A stretch of DNA of 64,000 nt from Streptomyces sp. NRRL S-1022 (GTDB taxonomy: Bacteria > Actinomycetota > Actinomycetes > Streptomycetales > Streptomycetaceae). This document shows, piece by piece, positions 45,071 to 52,012 of the stretch. The notes under the pieces were generated by a model that searched no databases, was not told the DNA's origin, and saw only the letters and a list, made by a program, of their open reading frames with translations. The stretch covers positions 62,001-126,000 of the forward strand of contig NZ_JOIU01000009.1 of the NCBI RefSeq assembly GCF_000720135.1, in the 5' to 3' direction. Position 1 is the first letter of the stretch, and every line of letters starts with the position of its first letter. Position numbers and translations under genes: made by a program.

Positions 45071-45506
45071 CTACGAGAAGAACTGGGCCAGTTCGGTCGC
45101 CGTGGGCTTGCGGGCCGGCGGTTCCGGGGCATCGGACGGCGGCTCGGCGGCGTCCGCACCGTCCGTCCGTCCGGCCGCGCCCGGCCGCGGTACCGGCTTC
45201 GGGTACTCCAGCGGTTCCGCGTCCTCGTCCCGGTTGACCGTCGCGAACATCCAGTTGGCCTCGGCGAGTTGGTCGACGACGGCGGCGAGGAGGTAGTCGC
45301 CGACCGACCAGTCGGCCGCCTCGCCGTGCAGCTCCCGCAGCGTCGCGCTGTCCTGCGGCAGGTGCCTGACCAGCACCGCGAGCCGGCGCGAGGAGAGCCG
45401 TCCGCGGTGCCAGTCCAGCAGGTCCACGCCGTAGTGGCGGAGCAGGTCCGCTTCCAGGGCCTCGGCGTGCTCGTCGACCAGCTCGCCGAGGCTCAGCCTT
45501 CCCCCA
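45071..45506 (-). CDS. Tail assembly chaperone, T part (read by -1 frameshift from G)
   Basis: Open frame in the -1 register relative to the G gene, starting without its own initiation signal around the G stop and running about 145 residues (RLSLGELVDEHAEALEADLL, LLDWHRGRLSSRRLAVLVRH, LLAAVVDQLAEANWMF, C-terminal PTATELAQFFS). This is the usual second half of the siphophage G/GT chaperone pair, which coats the tape measure during tail assembly. Expected fusion product about 237 residues from 45783. Confidence 0.8.
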
Positions 45507-45783
45507 GGCCGAGCCCGGTCTCCTTGCCGTACGCCTCCATGATCGCGGCGATGTCCTGCATGGTGATGTCGTGCCGGTCGAACCGGGCGTACTGGGCGTC
45601 GCCGAGCAGCACGCGCAGCAGCCCGTCCACGTCGTTGTCGTCCAGCCGGCGCAGGGCGTGGGCGGTCTTGCGGGTCAGCTCGGTGGGGAGCGTGAAGGTG
45701 TCGCCGTCGATGGTGAACGACCAGCTGCGGCCGAGCGCCTCCAGGCGCTGGGCCCGGGCGGCGCTGACGTCGAAGCCTGCCAT
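45493..45783 (-). CDS. Tail assembly chaperone, G part
   Basis: 96 residues, ATG at 45783. Contains FTIDGDTFTLPTELTRKTAH and LDDNDVDGLLRVLLGDAQYA, typical of actinophage tail-assembly chaperones that follow the major tail protein. Its last codons contain the slippery GGGGGAA and it stops at 45493-45495; a fraction of ribosomes should shift by -1 to give the longer GT protein. Confidence 0.85.
   Translation of the reverse strand: MAGFDVSAARAQRLEALGRSWSFTIDGDTFTLPTELTRKTAHALRRLDDNDVDGLLRVLLGDAQYARFDRHDITMQDIAAIMEAYGKETGLGLGEG
45499..45505 (-). promoter_or_regulatory. Programmed -1 frameshift slippery site
   Basis: Minus-strand heptamer GGGGGAA four bases before the G stop codon. The zero frame reads GGG-GAA; slipping back one gives GGG-GGA, entering the long downstream frame. 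The direction of shift needed (-1) and the position at the end of G are as in other tailed phages. Efficiency unknown. Confidence 0.7.
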
Positions 45784-45876
45784 GGATCAACTCCGTTCGT
45801 ACAAAGGCGGATGGGGGTGCGGGCGGGCCGGGACGCGGGGGTGCGTCCCGGCCCGCCCGCCGGGGGAGGGGAAGGG

Positions 45877-46455
45877 TCAGGAGGCCGTGCTGTACGCCGG
45901 GTCCTTCATCAGGAAGGTGGCGAGCGGCTTGGTGTCGTCGACCGACAGGGCCGTGAAGGTGACGCCGAGCTTGATGGAGGCCGTGCGGGTCAGCGACAGC
46001 TCCTCGGTCTCGGTGACCTGGCCGCGCGGGATGACGAAGCGGTAGGTGATCGAGCTGCCGTCGGTGAACTCGATGCCCAGCGCCTTCTCGTTGAACTTCG
46101 GGGCGACGGCCAGGTCGTACTTGTAGATGCCGGAGCCGGTGGCCGTCTCGGCGAGGGCGTCGCCGCCCATGAAGAACGGCAGGGTGTCCTCGTTCAGCTG
46201 GAGCAGCTGGAACTTCACGGTCAGGTCGCGGTCCGAGTAGATGAACCGGGCCGGGGAGACGGACTGCCAGGTCTCGACCGGGTCCAGCTTGTCCTTCTTG
46301 GACAGCTTGATGCCGTCCTGCGAGGTGTAGCCGAGGTCCTTCCAGGCCGCCGCCCAGGCCGCGGCGGTGTCGGTCGGCGCGGCCGTGCCGACCGGGGCGA
46401 CCAGGATGCGTCCGGTACCGGCGACGCGGATCTCGTTGGCGTTGTTGCCAGCCAT
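45877..46455 (-). CDS. Major tail tube protein
   Basis: 192 residues, the size expected for a siphophage tube subunit. N-terminus NEIRVAGTGRILVAPVGTAA and WKDLGYTSQDGIKLSKKDKL, a WQSVSPARFIYSDRDLTVKF strand pair, and a C-terminus SIKLGVTFTALSVDD are typical of actinophage major tail proteins. ATG at 46455 with AGGAGTT upstream. It lies between the terminator protein and the G/GT chaperones, the canonical order. Confidence 0.87.
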   Translation of the reverse strand: MAGNNANEIRVAGTGRILVAPVGTAAPTDTAAAWAAAWKDLGYTSQDGIKLSKKDKLDPVETWQSVSPARFIYSDRDLTVKFQLLQLNEDTLPFFMGGDALAETATGSGIYKYDLAVAPKFNEKALGIEFTDGSSITYRFVIPRGQVTETEELSLTRTASIKLGVTFTALSVDDTKPLATFLMKDPAYSTAS

Positions 46456-46566
46456 GCGTAACTCCTCTGAGTGGATGGTGAATCGCCCGGCACCGGGAGG
46501 TGTCCGGACAGCGCGAAGGCCCTGCCGTTCACGGGAAGGCGGGCAGGGCCTGTTCGGGGGCGGCGC

Positions 46567-46974
46567 TCAGGCCGTGTGGATGAGCAGCCGGACCGTGGAG
46601 TAGTAGCGGTTGGCCGCCGACCGGTTCCAGTCGGGCAGCCAGCGCGGGCCGTCGGCCTCGACGACGTCGGTGACGCGCGCCGTGCCGTAGAGGGTGCCGC
46701 GCAGCGTGAGGACTGCCGAGCGGACCTTCAGGGCCAGGGTGTGCGCGGTGGTCTTGTCGGGGCCGTAGACCTCGAAGTCCACCAGCGGCTGGTCGAGACG
46801 CTGGTCGTCGATCCAGGCCCCGCCGGAGCGGGAGACCAGGACGACCTGCTGGGTGCCGTCGAAACCGCCCGGCGGAACGTTGTCCACGGTGGCGGTGGCG
46901 AGTTCGGCGCGGGTCTTCAGGTAGTCGACGACGAGTCGTTCGACGTCGGGGAAGGTGACCGTCGGATCGGCCAC
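46567..46974 (-). CDS. Tail terminator-like protein
   Basis: 135 residues: VTFPDVERLVVDYLKTRAEL at the start, VVLVSRSGGAWIDDQRLDQP in the middle and WNRSAANRYYSTVRLLIHTA at the end. This pattern and size match tail-terminator/minor tail proteins encoded just upstream of the major tail gene in actinophages. It is the first structural gene of the module; a candidate 18-bp operator sits about 120 bp upstream. Confidence 0.8.
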   Translation of the reverse strand: MADPTVTFPDVERLVVDYLKTRAELATATVDNVPPGGFDGTQQVVLVSRSGGAWIDDQRLDQPLVDFEVYGPDKTTAHTLALKVRSAVLTLRGTLYGTARVTDVVEADGPRWLPDWNRSAANRYYSTVRLLIHTA

Positions 46975-47092
46975 GGGAGGGCCTCCCTTCGCGGAGGGGA
47001 TGGCTGCGAATGGCTACGACGAAGCAGCGGGCCGGTGTCCGGGCCGTTTCCGGCACCGGGCACAGCTCCGCCGCTGCACCAACTGTGACATG

Positions 47093-47110
47093 TTGCGAGC
47101 GCGAGCGCAA
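47093..47110. promoter_or_regulatory. Candidate operator in front of the tail structural genes
   Basis: TTGCG-AG-CGCG-AG-CGCAA, an 18-bp dyad of form TTGCG-N2-CGCG-N2-CGCAA. The preceding ACATG is shared with the copy at 48306. It is 119 bp upstream of the tail-terminator start and absent elsewhere as far as I could see. Confidence 0.6.
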
Positions 47111-47205
47111 CACCGAGTTTTCGGGGAAGCCGCGGCGGCGGCCGGGAACGCGGATCGCCCCGCCGCACCACAGGGTGCGACGGGGCGATCGGACGGCAGG
47201 CGCGG

Positions 47206-47424
47206 TCAGTCGTGACCGGACCGCCCCCGCGCGGCCCGCTCGGCGGCGAAGACGTCCTCCAGGCGGAAGAGGTGGGCCCGGCCCTGCTTGCCGGCCGCGG
47301 TCAGCCGGCCCAGCTGCACCCACTTGCGCACGGTCGCGGCCGTGACCCCCGCTTCCGCCGCGGCCGCGGGGCCGGTCACCAGGGTCGGCCCGGCGGGCAG
47401 CAGCCGGCTCGGCGTACGGCTCAT
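47206..47424 (-). CDS. Small HTH (MerR/excisionase-like) DNA-binding protein
   Basis: 72 residues, nearly all one helix-turn-helix with wing: LVTGPAAAAEAGVTAATVRK, WVQLGRLTAAGKQGRAHLFR, then LEDVFAAERAAR. Similar to AlpA/Xis or BldC-size regulators. ATG at 47424 overlaps the upstream gene's stop (ATGA). With no integrase nearby it is more likely a transcription activator of the tail genes than an excisionase. Confidence 0.8.
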   Translation of the reverse strand: MSRTPSRLLPAGPTLVTGPAAAAEAGVTAATVRKWVQLGRLTAAGKQGRAHLFRLEDVFAAERAARGRSGHD

Positions 47425-48089
47425 CGGACGGCCTCCTCCGCCGCCTCGGCGGCGTCGACCAGTGCGGCGATCACGTCGGCGTCAGCCCCGGACTCCCGGG
47501 CGAGCCGCTCCCACGCGGACTCCGCCCAGCTGTGCCGGTGGCCCGGGTCGCCGGCGCACGCGCACCCCGGATCCGTGCACCGGCAGCCGGGGTTGACGCA
47601 CAGGACGGTCCGCGCGGCGGGCAGCGCGCGCAGGGAGACCGAGTCGCACCACGGGCAGCGGCCGTCGACGCGGACCATCGCCTCCGGCGTGCCGAGGGTG
47701 CGGCCGCCGCGGCGGGCCATGCGCCGGCACTCGTCCAGGACGTGGCGGGCGAGGGCGGGGTGGCCGGCGACCCGGTCCAGCAGCCCGGCGATGCGGCGCA
47801 GCCGCTCCGGCACGTCGGCGCGCGGCGCGCGGCCGAGCCCCAGCTTGTCCCGTACCGCCTCCTCCAGTTCGGTCACGCCGTCGGTGATGTCCCGCAGCGC
47901 GTCGGAGACGTGGAGCCGGATCGGGGCCGCTCCCGCGCCGCCGCCGGCGCCACGGGAGCGGCCGGCCGAGATGCCGGCGCGACCACCGCCCGGGGCCAGC
48001 TCCGCCACCAGATCGGGGAACTGGCGGGCGAGGATGTCGATCCAGCGGGCGGCGCGTGCGGTGTCCTGACGGGCGGGGTCGAAACTCAT
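47421..48089 (-). CDS. Cys-rich zinc-binding-like protein of the regulatory block
   Basis: 222 residues. A helical N-terminus (AARWIDILARQFPDLVAELA), a central helix bundle (LHVSDALRDITDGVTELEEA) and a C-terminal Cys cluster (GRCPWCDSVSLR, VLCVNPGCRCTDPGCACAGD, HRHSW) that should bind two zinc ions. Similar proteins occur beside small HTH genes in actinobacterial phage-derived regions; function unknown. ATG at 48089 with GGAG. It is translated ahead of the small HTH protein. Confidence 0.75.
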   Translation of the reverse strand: MSFDPARQDTARAARWIDILARQFPDLVAELAPGGGRAGISAGRSRGAGGGAGAAPIRLHVSDALRDITDGVTELEEAVRDKLGLGRAPRADVPERLRRIAGLLDRVAGHPALARHVLDECRRMARRGGRTLGTPEAMVRVDGRCPWCDSVSLRALPAARTVLCVNPGCRCTDPGCACAGDPGHRHSWAESAWERLARESGADADVIAALVDAAEAAEEAVR

Positions 48090-48120
48090 GGAAGGGCACT
48101 CCGATCGCTTGGCGGCGGGT

Positions 48121-48206
48121 GGTGTCGACGGTGGGGCGCTGTCGGCGGTGGGGCGGTGGGGCGGTCTCGGCGGTGAGGCGCTGTCGGCGGTGATGCGGTG
48201 TCGACG
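48121..48206. repeat. Imperfect GC-rich direct repeats upstream of the Cys-rich gene
   Basis: Units built on GGCGCTGTCGGCGGTG (at 48135-48150 and again around 48177-48192) with GGTGTCGACGG at both ends of the stretch. Possibly polymerase slippage; may fold in the leader of the minus-strand transcript. Confidence 0.5.
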
Positions 48207-48278
48207 GGCGGTCCGGCACAGGAGGCCGACGGGCAGGGCGGCCGGGAAGGCCACACTGGTGGGCTCCGGGACTACTTG

Positions 48279-48323
48279 TTGCGTGCGCGCACACAGTGTC
48301 ACATGTTGCGCAGGCGCGCGCAA
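48279..48323. promoter_or_regulatory. Two adjacent operator-like dyads, regulatory intergenic region (left pair)
   Basis: TTGCG-TG-CGCG-CA-CACAG (48279-48296) and TTGCG-CA-GGCG-CG-CGCAA (48306-48323), matching the TTGCG-N2-CGCG-N2-CGCAA form seen at 47093. Both precede the leftward regulatory genes. Confidence 0.6.
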
Positions 48324-48396
48324 TGGAATATGACATTGCCGGCCGGTTCGGCGGATGAGGTCGACGCGCCTGCCCTTTCACGGAATCCTTACCGCT

Positions 48397-48439
48397 GTGC
48401 GTGCGCGCACCCACATATTTCGTGTGCGCGCGAACGCTA
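48397..48439. promoter_or_regulatory. Two adjacent operator-like dyads, regulatory intergenic region (right pair)
   Basis: GTGCG-TG-CGCG-CA-CCCAC (48397-48414) and GTGTG-CG-CGCG-AA-CGCTA (48422-48439), weaker matches to the same dyad, spaced 7 bp apart, 43-85 bp upstream of the repressor-like gene. An autoregulatory site is likely. Confidence 0.5.
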
Positions 48440-48481
48440 GAGTGGGCACGGGGGGAAGCGAAGAACAGGGGAGCACCACAG

Positions 48482-48934
48482 ATGAAGAGCGATGCCGAGC
48501 ACATCGAGGATTTCGCCGGCTGGGTCGAAGACGTGATGCGGGCGCGCGGCTACGACATCGACAGCCCGCGTGGCGGCGGCAAGACCAAGCTCGCCGAGGA
48601 CGCGGGCGTGCACCGGGCGGCCGTCACCCGGCTGCTGCAACGACAGAGCATGCCGGACCTGGACACCATGCGGGGGCTCGCCCGGGCCCTCGGCGTCCCC
48701 GTCCGGGACGTCCTCATCCGGTCCGGCAAGCTGACGGAGGAGGACCTGCCCCAGGCGCCCGCCCCGCCCGCCGTGCCGTCACCGGCCGGGGCGGCGGCCC
48801 TCTCCGCCGAGCAGGCGGCGGCGGCCCTGGGGATCCCGGAACACCTGCGCGCCGCGTTCGTCCAGATCACCGAGCAGCTGCGGGTGGGTACGGCCGGGGT
48901 GTCGCCCGAGGCCGAGGAACAGGCGCGATCCTGA
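48482..48934 (+). CDS. HTH (XRE-type) repressor-like regulator of the tail module
   Basis: 150 residues. An N-terminal XRE-type helix-turn-helix (KTKLAEDAGVHRAAVTRLLQ, then MPDLDTMRGLARALGVPV) with a C-terminal Pro/Ala linker and helix (PEHLRAAFVQITEQLRVG). No peptidase (LexA-like) domain is visible, so induction would not be by self-cleavage. ATG at 48482 with GGGGAGC. Divergent from the rest of the module, in the position of a lysogeny repressor. Confidence 0.82.
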   Translation: MKSDAEHIEDFAGWVEDVMRARGYDIDSPRGGGKTKLAEDAGVHRAAVTRLLQRQSMPDLDTMRGLARALGVPVRDVLIRSGKLTEEDLPQAPAPPAVPSPAGAAALSAEQAAAALGIPEHLRAAFVQITEQLRVGTAGVSPEAEEQARS

Positions 48935-49148
48935 TGCCGGGCCGCCCCGGCCGTCGGTCCGACGGCGGCCGGCGGGGCACCGGAGCACCGCCCACCCGCA
49001 CGCGGGGCCGCCGAGTGTGCCGTCCGAGGGGGAACCGGACGGCCGCGGCACCGCGGGCCAGGGATGTCGCCAGGGCCGCCGTACCCCGGCCGGCCCCTTG
49101 CCGGCGCAAGGGCCGCGAGTGCCGTGCGGCACCGGCCGCCGCATGGGA

Positions 49149-49154
49149 CAGGAT
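49149..49154 (+). promoter_or_regulatory. -10 element of a leaderless gene
   Basis: CAGGAT ending 6 nt before the ATG at 49161, with no ribosome site. No clear -35. Same spacing as for dcd and the gene at 52013. Confidence 0.45.
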
Positions 49155-49160
49155 GGGCGC

Positions 49161-49487
49161 ATGAGCGTAGTGAAGATCAACGTGCTGACCGTTCCCGCCG
49201 AGCAGCGGGAGGTGCTGGAGCAGCGGTTCGCCTCGCGGGCCCACGCGGTGGAGAACTCCGACGGCTTCGAGTGGTTCGAGCTGCTGCGCCCCGTCGAGGG
49301 CACCGACCAGTACCTCGTGTACACCCGCTGGCGTGACGAGGAGTCGTTCCAGGCCTGGATGGAGGGGCCGATGAAATCCGCGCACCAGGGCGGCGGCGAG
49401 GGCGGCGAGCGCCCGAGGCCGGCGGCCTCCGGTTCGACCCTGTGGTCCTTCGAGGTGGTGCAGCAGGCCGCGCCCAAGGGCGCCTGA
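49161..49487 (+). CDS. Antibiotic biosynthesis monooxygenase-domain protein (ABM)
   Basis: 108 residues with the ABM ferredoxin-like fold: VVKINVLTVPAEQREVLEQR, GFEWFELLRPVEGTDQYLVY, TRWRDEESFQAWMEGPM. The group includes small haem-degrading or haem-binding monooxygenases; a candidate haem-ligand His is in SAHQGGG. Usual small size, acts as a dimer. Probably translated from a leaderless mRNA. Convergent with the Fe-S oxidoreductase gene across a strong terminator. Confidence 0.85.
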   Translation: MSVVKINVLTVPAEQREVLEQRFASRAHAVENSDGFEWFELLRPVEGTDQYLVYTRWRDEESFQAWMEGPMKSAHQGGGEGGERPRPAASGSTLWSFEVVQQAAPKGA

Positions 49488-49504
49488 CGGACATACGGAC
49501 GTAC

Positions 49505-49543
49505 GACGGCGCCCCCTGCCTGTGCGGGTCAGGGGGCGCCGTC
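49505..49543. terminator. Bidirectional terminator
   Basis: Perfect 14-bp inverted repeat (49505-49518 / 49530-49543) with an 11-nt loop between convergent genes. Confidence 0.78.
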
Positions 49544-49558
49544 GGGTTCCAGGGGCCG

Positions 49559-51841
49559 TTACTTCACCGGCTCGGGCTCCGGCTCGCTCTCCGTCTCGGC
49601 CTCGCCCGCCGGGTCGACCGGCGTCCGGACGGAGTCGAGGAGCAGCTGGGCGACGTCCACGACCTGGACGGACTCCTTGGCCTTGCCCTCGTTCTTCTTG
49701 CCGTTGACCGAGTCGGTCAGCATGACCAGGCAGAACGGGCAGGCGGTGGAGACGATGTCCGGGTTGAGGGACAGGGCCTCGTCGACGCGCTCGTTGTTGA
49801 TGCGCTTGCCGATGCGCTCTTCCATCCACATCCGGGCGCCGCCGGCGCCGCAGCAGAAGCCGCGCTCCTTGTGGCGGTGCATCTCCTCGTTGCGCAGGCC
49901 CGGGACCTTGCCGATGATCTCGCGCGGGGGCGTGTAGATCTTGTTGTGGCGGCCCAGGTAGCACGGGTCGTGGTACGTGATGATGCCCTCGACGGGGGTG
50001 ACCGGGACCAGCTTGCCCTCGTCCACCAGGTGCTGGAGCAGCTGGGTGTGGTGGATGACCTCGTAGTCGCCGCCGAGCTGCGGGTACTCGTTGCCGAGCG
50101 TGTTGAGGCAGTGCGGGCAGGTGGCGACGATCTTCTTCGCCGACTTCGGCTTCGCGGACTCCGCGACGACCTTGCCCTCGTCGTCCAGCTCCTCGCCGAA
50201 CGCCGTGTTCAGGGCCATCACGTTCTCCATGCCGAGCTCCTGGAACAGGGGCTCGTTGCCGAGGCGGCGGGCGGAGTCACCGGTGCACTTCTCGTCGCCG
50301 CCCATGATCGCGAACTTGACGCCCGCGATGTGCAGCAGCTCGGCGAAGGCCTTCGTGGTCTTCTTGGCGCGGTCCTCCAGGGCGCCGGCGCAGCCGACCC
50401 AGTACAGGTACTCGACCTCGGTGAGGTCCTCGATGTCCTTGCCGACGACCGGGACCTCGAAGTCGACCTCCTTGGTCCACTCCAGGCGCTGCTTCTTGGC
50501 CAGGCCCCAGGGGTTGCCCTTCTTCTCCAGGTTCTTGAGCATCGTGCCCGCCTCGGACGGGAACGCGGACTCGATCATGACCTGGTAGCGGCGCATGTCG
50601 ACGATGTGGTCGACGTGCTCGATGTCCACCGGGCACTGCTCGACGCAGGCGCCGCAGGTGGTGCAGGACCACAGGACGTCCGGGTCGATGACGCCGTTCT
50701 CCTCGGCGGTGCCGACCAGCGGGCGCTCGGCCTCGGCCAGGGCGGCCGCGGGGACGTCCTTCAGGGCCTCCTCGGACGCCTTCTCCTCGCCCTCCATGGT
50801 CTTGCCGCCGCCGGCCAGCAGGTACGGCGCCTTGGCGTGCGCGTGGTCCCGCAGCGACATGATCAGCAGCTTCGGGGAGAGCGGCTTGCCGGTGTTCCAG
50901 GCGGGGCACTGCGACTGGCAGCGGCCGCACTCGGTGCAGGTGGAGAAGTCCAGCAGGCCCTTCCAGGAGAACTGCTCGACCTGGGAGACGCCGAAGACGT
51001 CGTCCTCGCCCGGGTCCTCGAAGTTGATCGGCTTGCCGCCGGAGGTCATCGGGAGCAGGGCGCCGAGGGAGGTCTCGCCGGTGGCGTTGCGCTTGAACCA
51101 GATGTTCGGGAAGGCCAGGAAGCGGTGCCAGGCCACGCCCATGTCGGTCTTGAGCGCGACCGTGATCATCCAGATGAAGGAGGTGGCGATCTTCAGGCCG
51201 GCGAAGAAGTAGGTGAGGTTCTGGAGGGTGGAGACGTCCATGCCCTCCAGCCACGACACCACCGGGTAGGAGACGAAGAAGGACGCCTCGTAGCCGTCCA
51301 CGTGGTGCTGGGCGCCTTCGAGGGCGTGCAGCATGAAGATGCAGACGCCGACGATGAGGATGACGGTCTCGACGAAGTACGCCTGGCCGAAGTTGGAACC
51401 GGCGAAGCGGGACTTGCGGCCCGGCTTGCGCGGGTGGCTCAGCTGGCGGATCGCGATCAGGGCGACGATGCCGAGGACCGTCATCGTGCCCATGAACTCG
51501 ACGTAGACGTTGTACGGCGCCCAGTCGCCGAGGACCGGCAGGATCCAGTCGGCCTTGAACAGCTGCCCGATGGCGTTGACGATCGTCAGCAGCAGGGTCA
51601 GGAAGCCCACCGCCACGAACCAGTGCGCCACGCCCACGACGCCCCAGCGGTTCATCCGCGTGTGGCCGACGAACTCCTTGGCCAGGGTGACGGTGCGTTG
51701 TGCGGGATCGTTGGTCCGCGTACCGGCCGGCACGGGCTGGCCCAGCCGCAGGTGGTTGAAGATCTGGAGGAGGGCGCGGCCGAACAGTGCCACGCCGACC
51801 ACGATCAGGACCAGCGACACGATGATCGCGGCGAGTTGCAT
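49559..51841 (-). CDS. Membrane-bound (Fe-S)-binding oxidoreductase (HdrD/GlpC-like)
   Basis: 760 residues. The N-terminal about 250 residues hold five or so membrane spans of NarI/respiratory-type. Then two [4Fe-4S] clusters (CTECGRCQSQCP, about 300, and CTTCGACVEQCP, about 405) and two CCG domains (TCPHCLNTLG; YHDPCYLGR ... FCCGAGGARMW) as in heterodisulfide-reductase D-type subunits. It probably moves electrons between a quinone or haem and a soluble partner. ATG at 51841 with AGGAG was chosen over one at 51865. A short dyad lies just upstream. Confidence 0.9.
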   Translation of the reverse strand: MQLAAIIVSLVLIVVGVALFGRALLQIFNHLRLGQPVPAGTRTNDPAQRTVTLAKEFVGHTRMNRWGVVGVAHWFVAVGFLTLLLTIVNAIGQLFKADWILPVLGDWAPYNVYVEFMGTMTVLGIVALIAIRQLSHPRKPGRKSRFAGSNFGQAYFVETVILIVGVCIFMLHALEGAQHHVDGYEASFFVSYPVVSWLEGMDVSTLQNLTYFFAGLKIATSFIWMITVALKTDMGVAWHRFLAFPNIWFKRNATGETSLGALLPMTSGGKPINFEDPGEDDVFGVSQVEQFSWKGLLDFSTCTECGRCQSQCPAWNTGKPLSPKLLIMSLRDHAHAKAPYLLAGGGKTMEGEEKASEEALKDVPAAALAEAERPLVGTAEENGVIDPDVLWSCTTCGACVEQCPVDIEHVDHIVDMRRYQVMIESAFPSEAGTMLKNLEKKGNPWGLAKKQRLEWTKEVDFEVPVVGKDIEDLTEVEYLYWVGCAGALEDRAKKTTKAFAELLHIAGVKFAIMGGDEKCTGDSARRLGNEPLFQELGMENVMALNTAFGEELDDEGKVVAESAKPKSAKKIVATCPHCLNTLGNEYPQLGGDYEVIHHTQLLQHLVDEGKLVPVTPVEGIITYHDPCYLGRHNKIYTPPREIIGKVPGLRNEEMHRHKERGFCCGAGGARMWMEERIGKRINNERVDEALSLNPDIVSTACPFCLVMLTDSVNGKKNEGKAKESVQVVDVAQLLLDSVRTPVDPAGEAETESEPEPEPVK

Positions 51842-51864
51842 TGGGGCTCCTGAGGCGGCCGACA

Positions 51865-51882
51865 TTACTAAGCGGTAACTTA
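51865..51882. promoter_or_regulatory. Overlapping dyads upstream of the Fe-S oxidoreductase gene
   Basis: TTAC-N6-GTAA (51865-51878) overlaps TAAG-N6-CTTA (51869-51882) in an A/T-rich spot, 24 bp upstream of the oxidoreductase start and in the divergent promoter region. Looks like an operator for a TetR- or similar dimeric repressor; not matched to a known box. Confidence 0.4.
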
Positions 51883-52012
51883 TGTAGTCCGTCTGAGACT
51901 ACCCCCATCTTCCGTCGGGATGCAGCAGAGCGCGGGGTGATCTGGGTCGCCGCCAGGCAATCGGATCGTGTTATTCGTACCGAATTGATACTTTCGCCCC
52001 TACCTTAGAGCC

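Noticed and set aside
47206..47424. Excisionase of an integrated element
   Set aside because: No integrase or att repeats flank the tail block; a small transcription regulator is the simpler reading.
35379..48934. Reading the tail block as a contractile injection system or R-type tailocin
   Set aside because: No sheath, baseplate wedge, AAA+ ATPase or LysM-spike genes; the major tail and G/GT organisation is siphophage-like.
35379..48934. Complete prophage
   Set aside because: No capsid, portal, terminase, protease, replication or integrase gene within the block or adjacent to it.
49442..51853. 803-residue plus-strand frame opposite the Fe-S oxidoreductase
   Set aside because: The minus-strand gene has intact cluster motifs; this is its complement.
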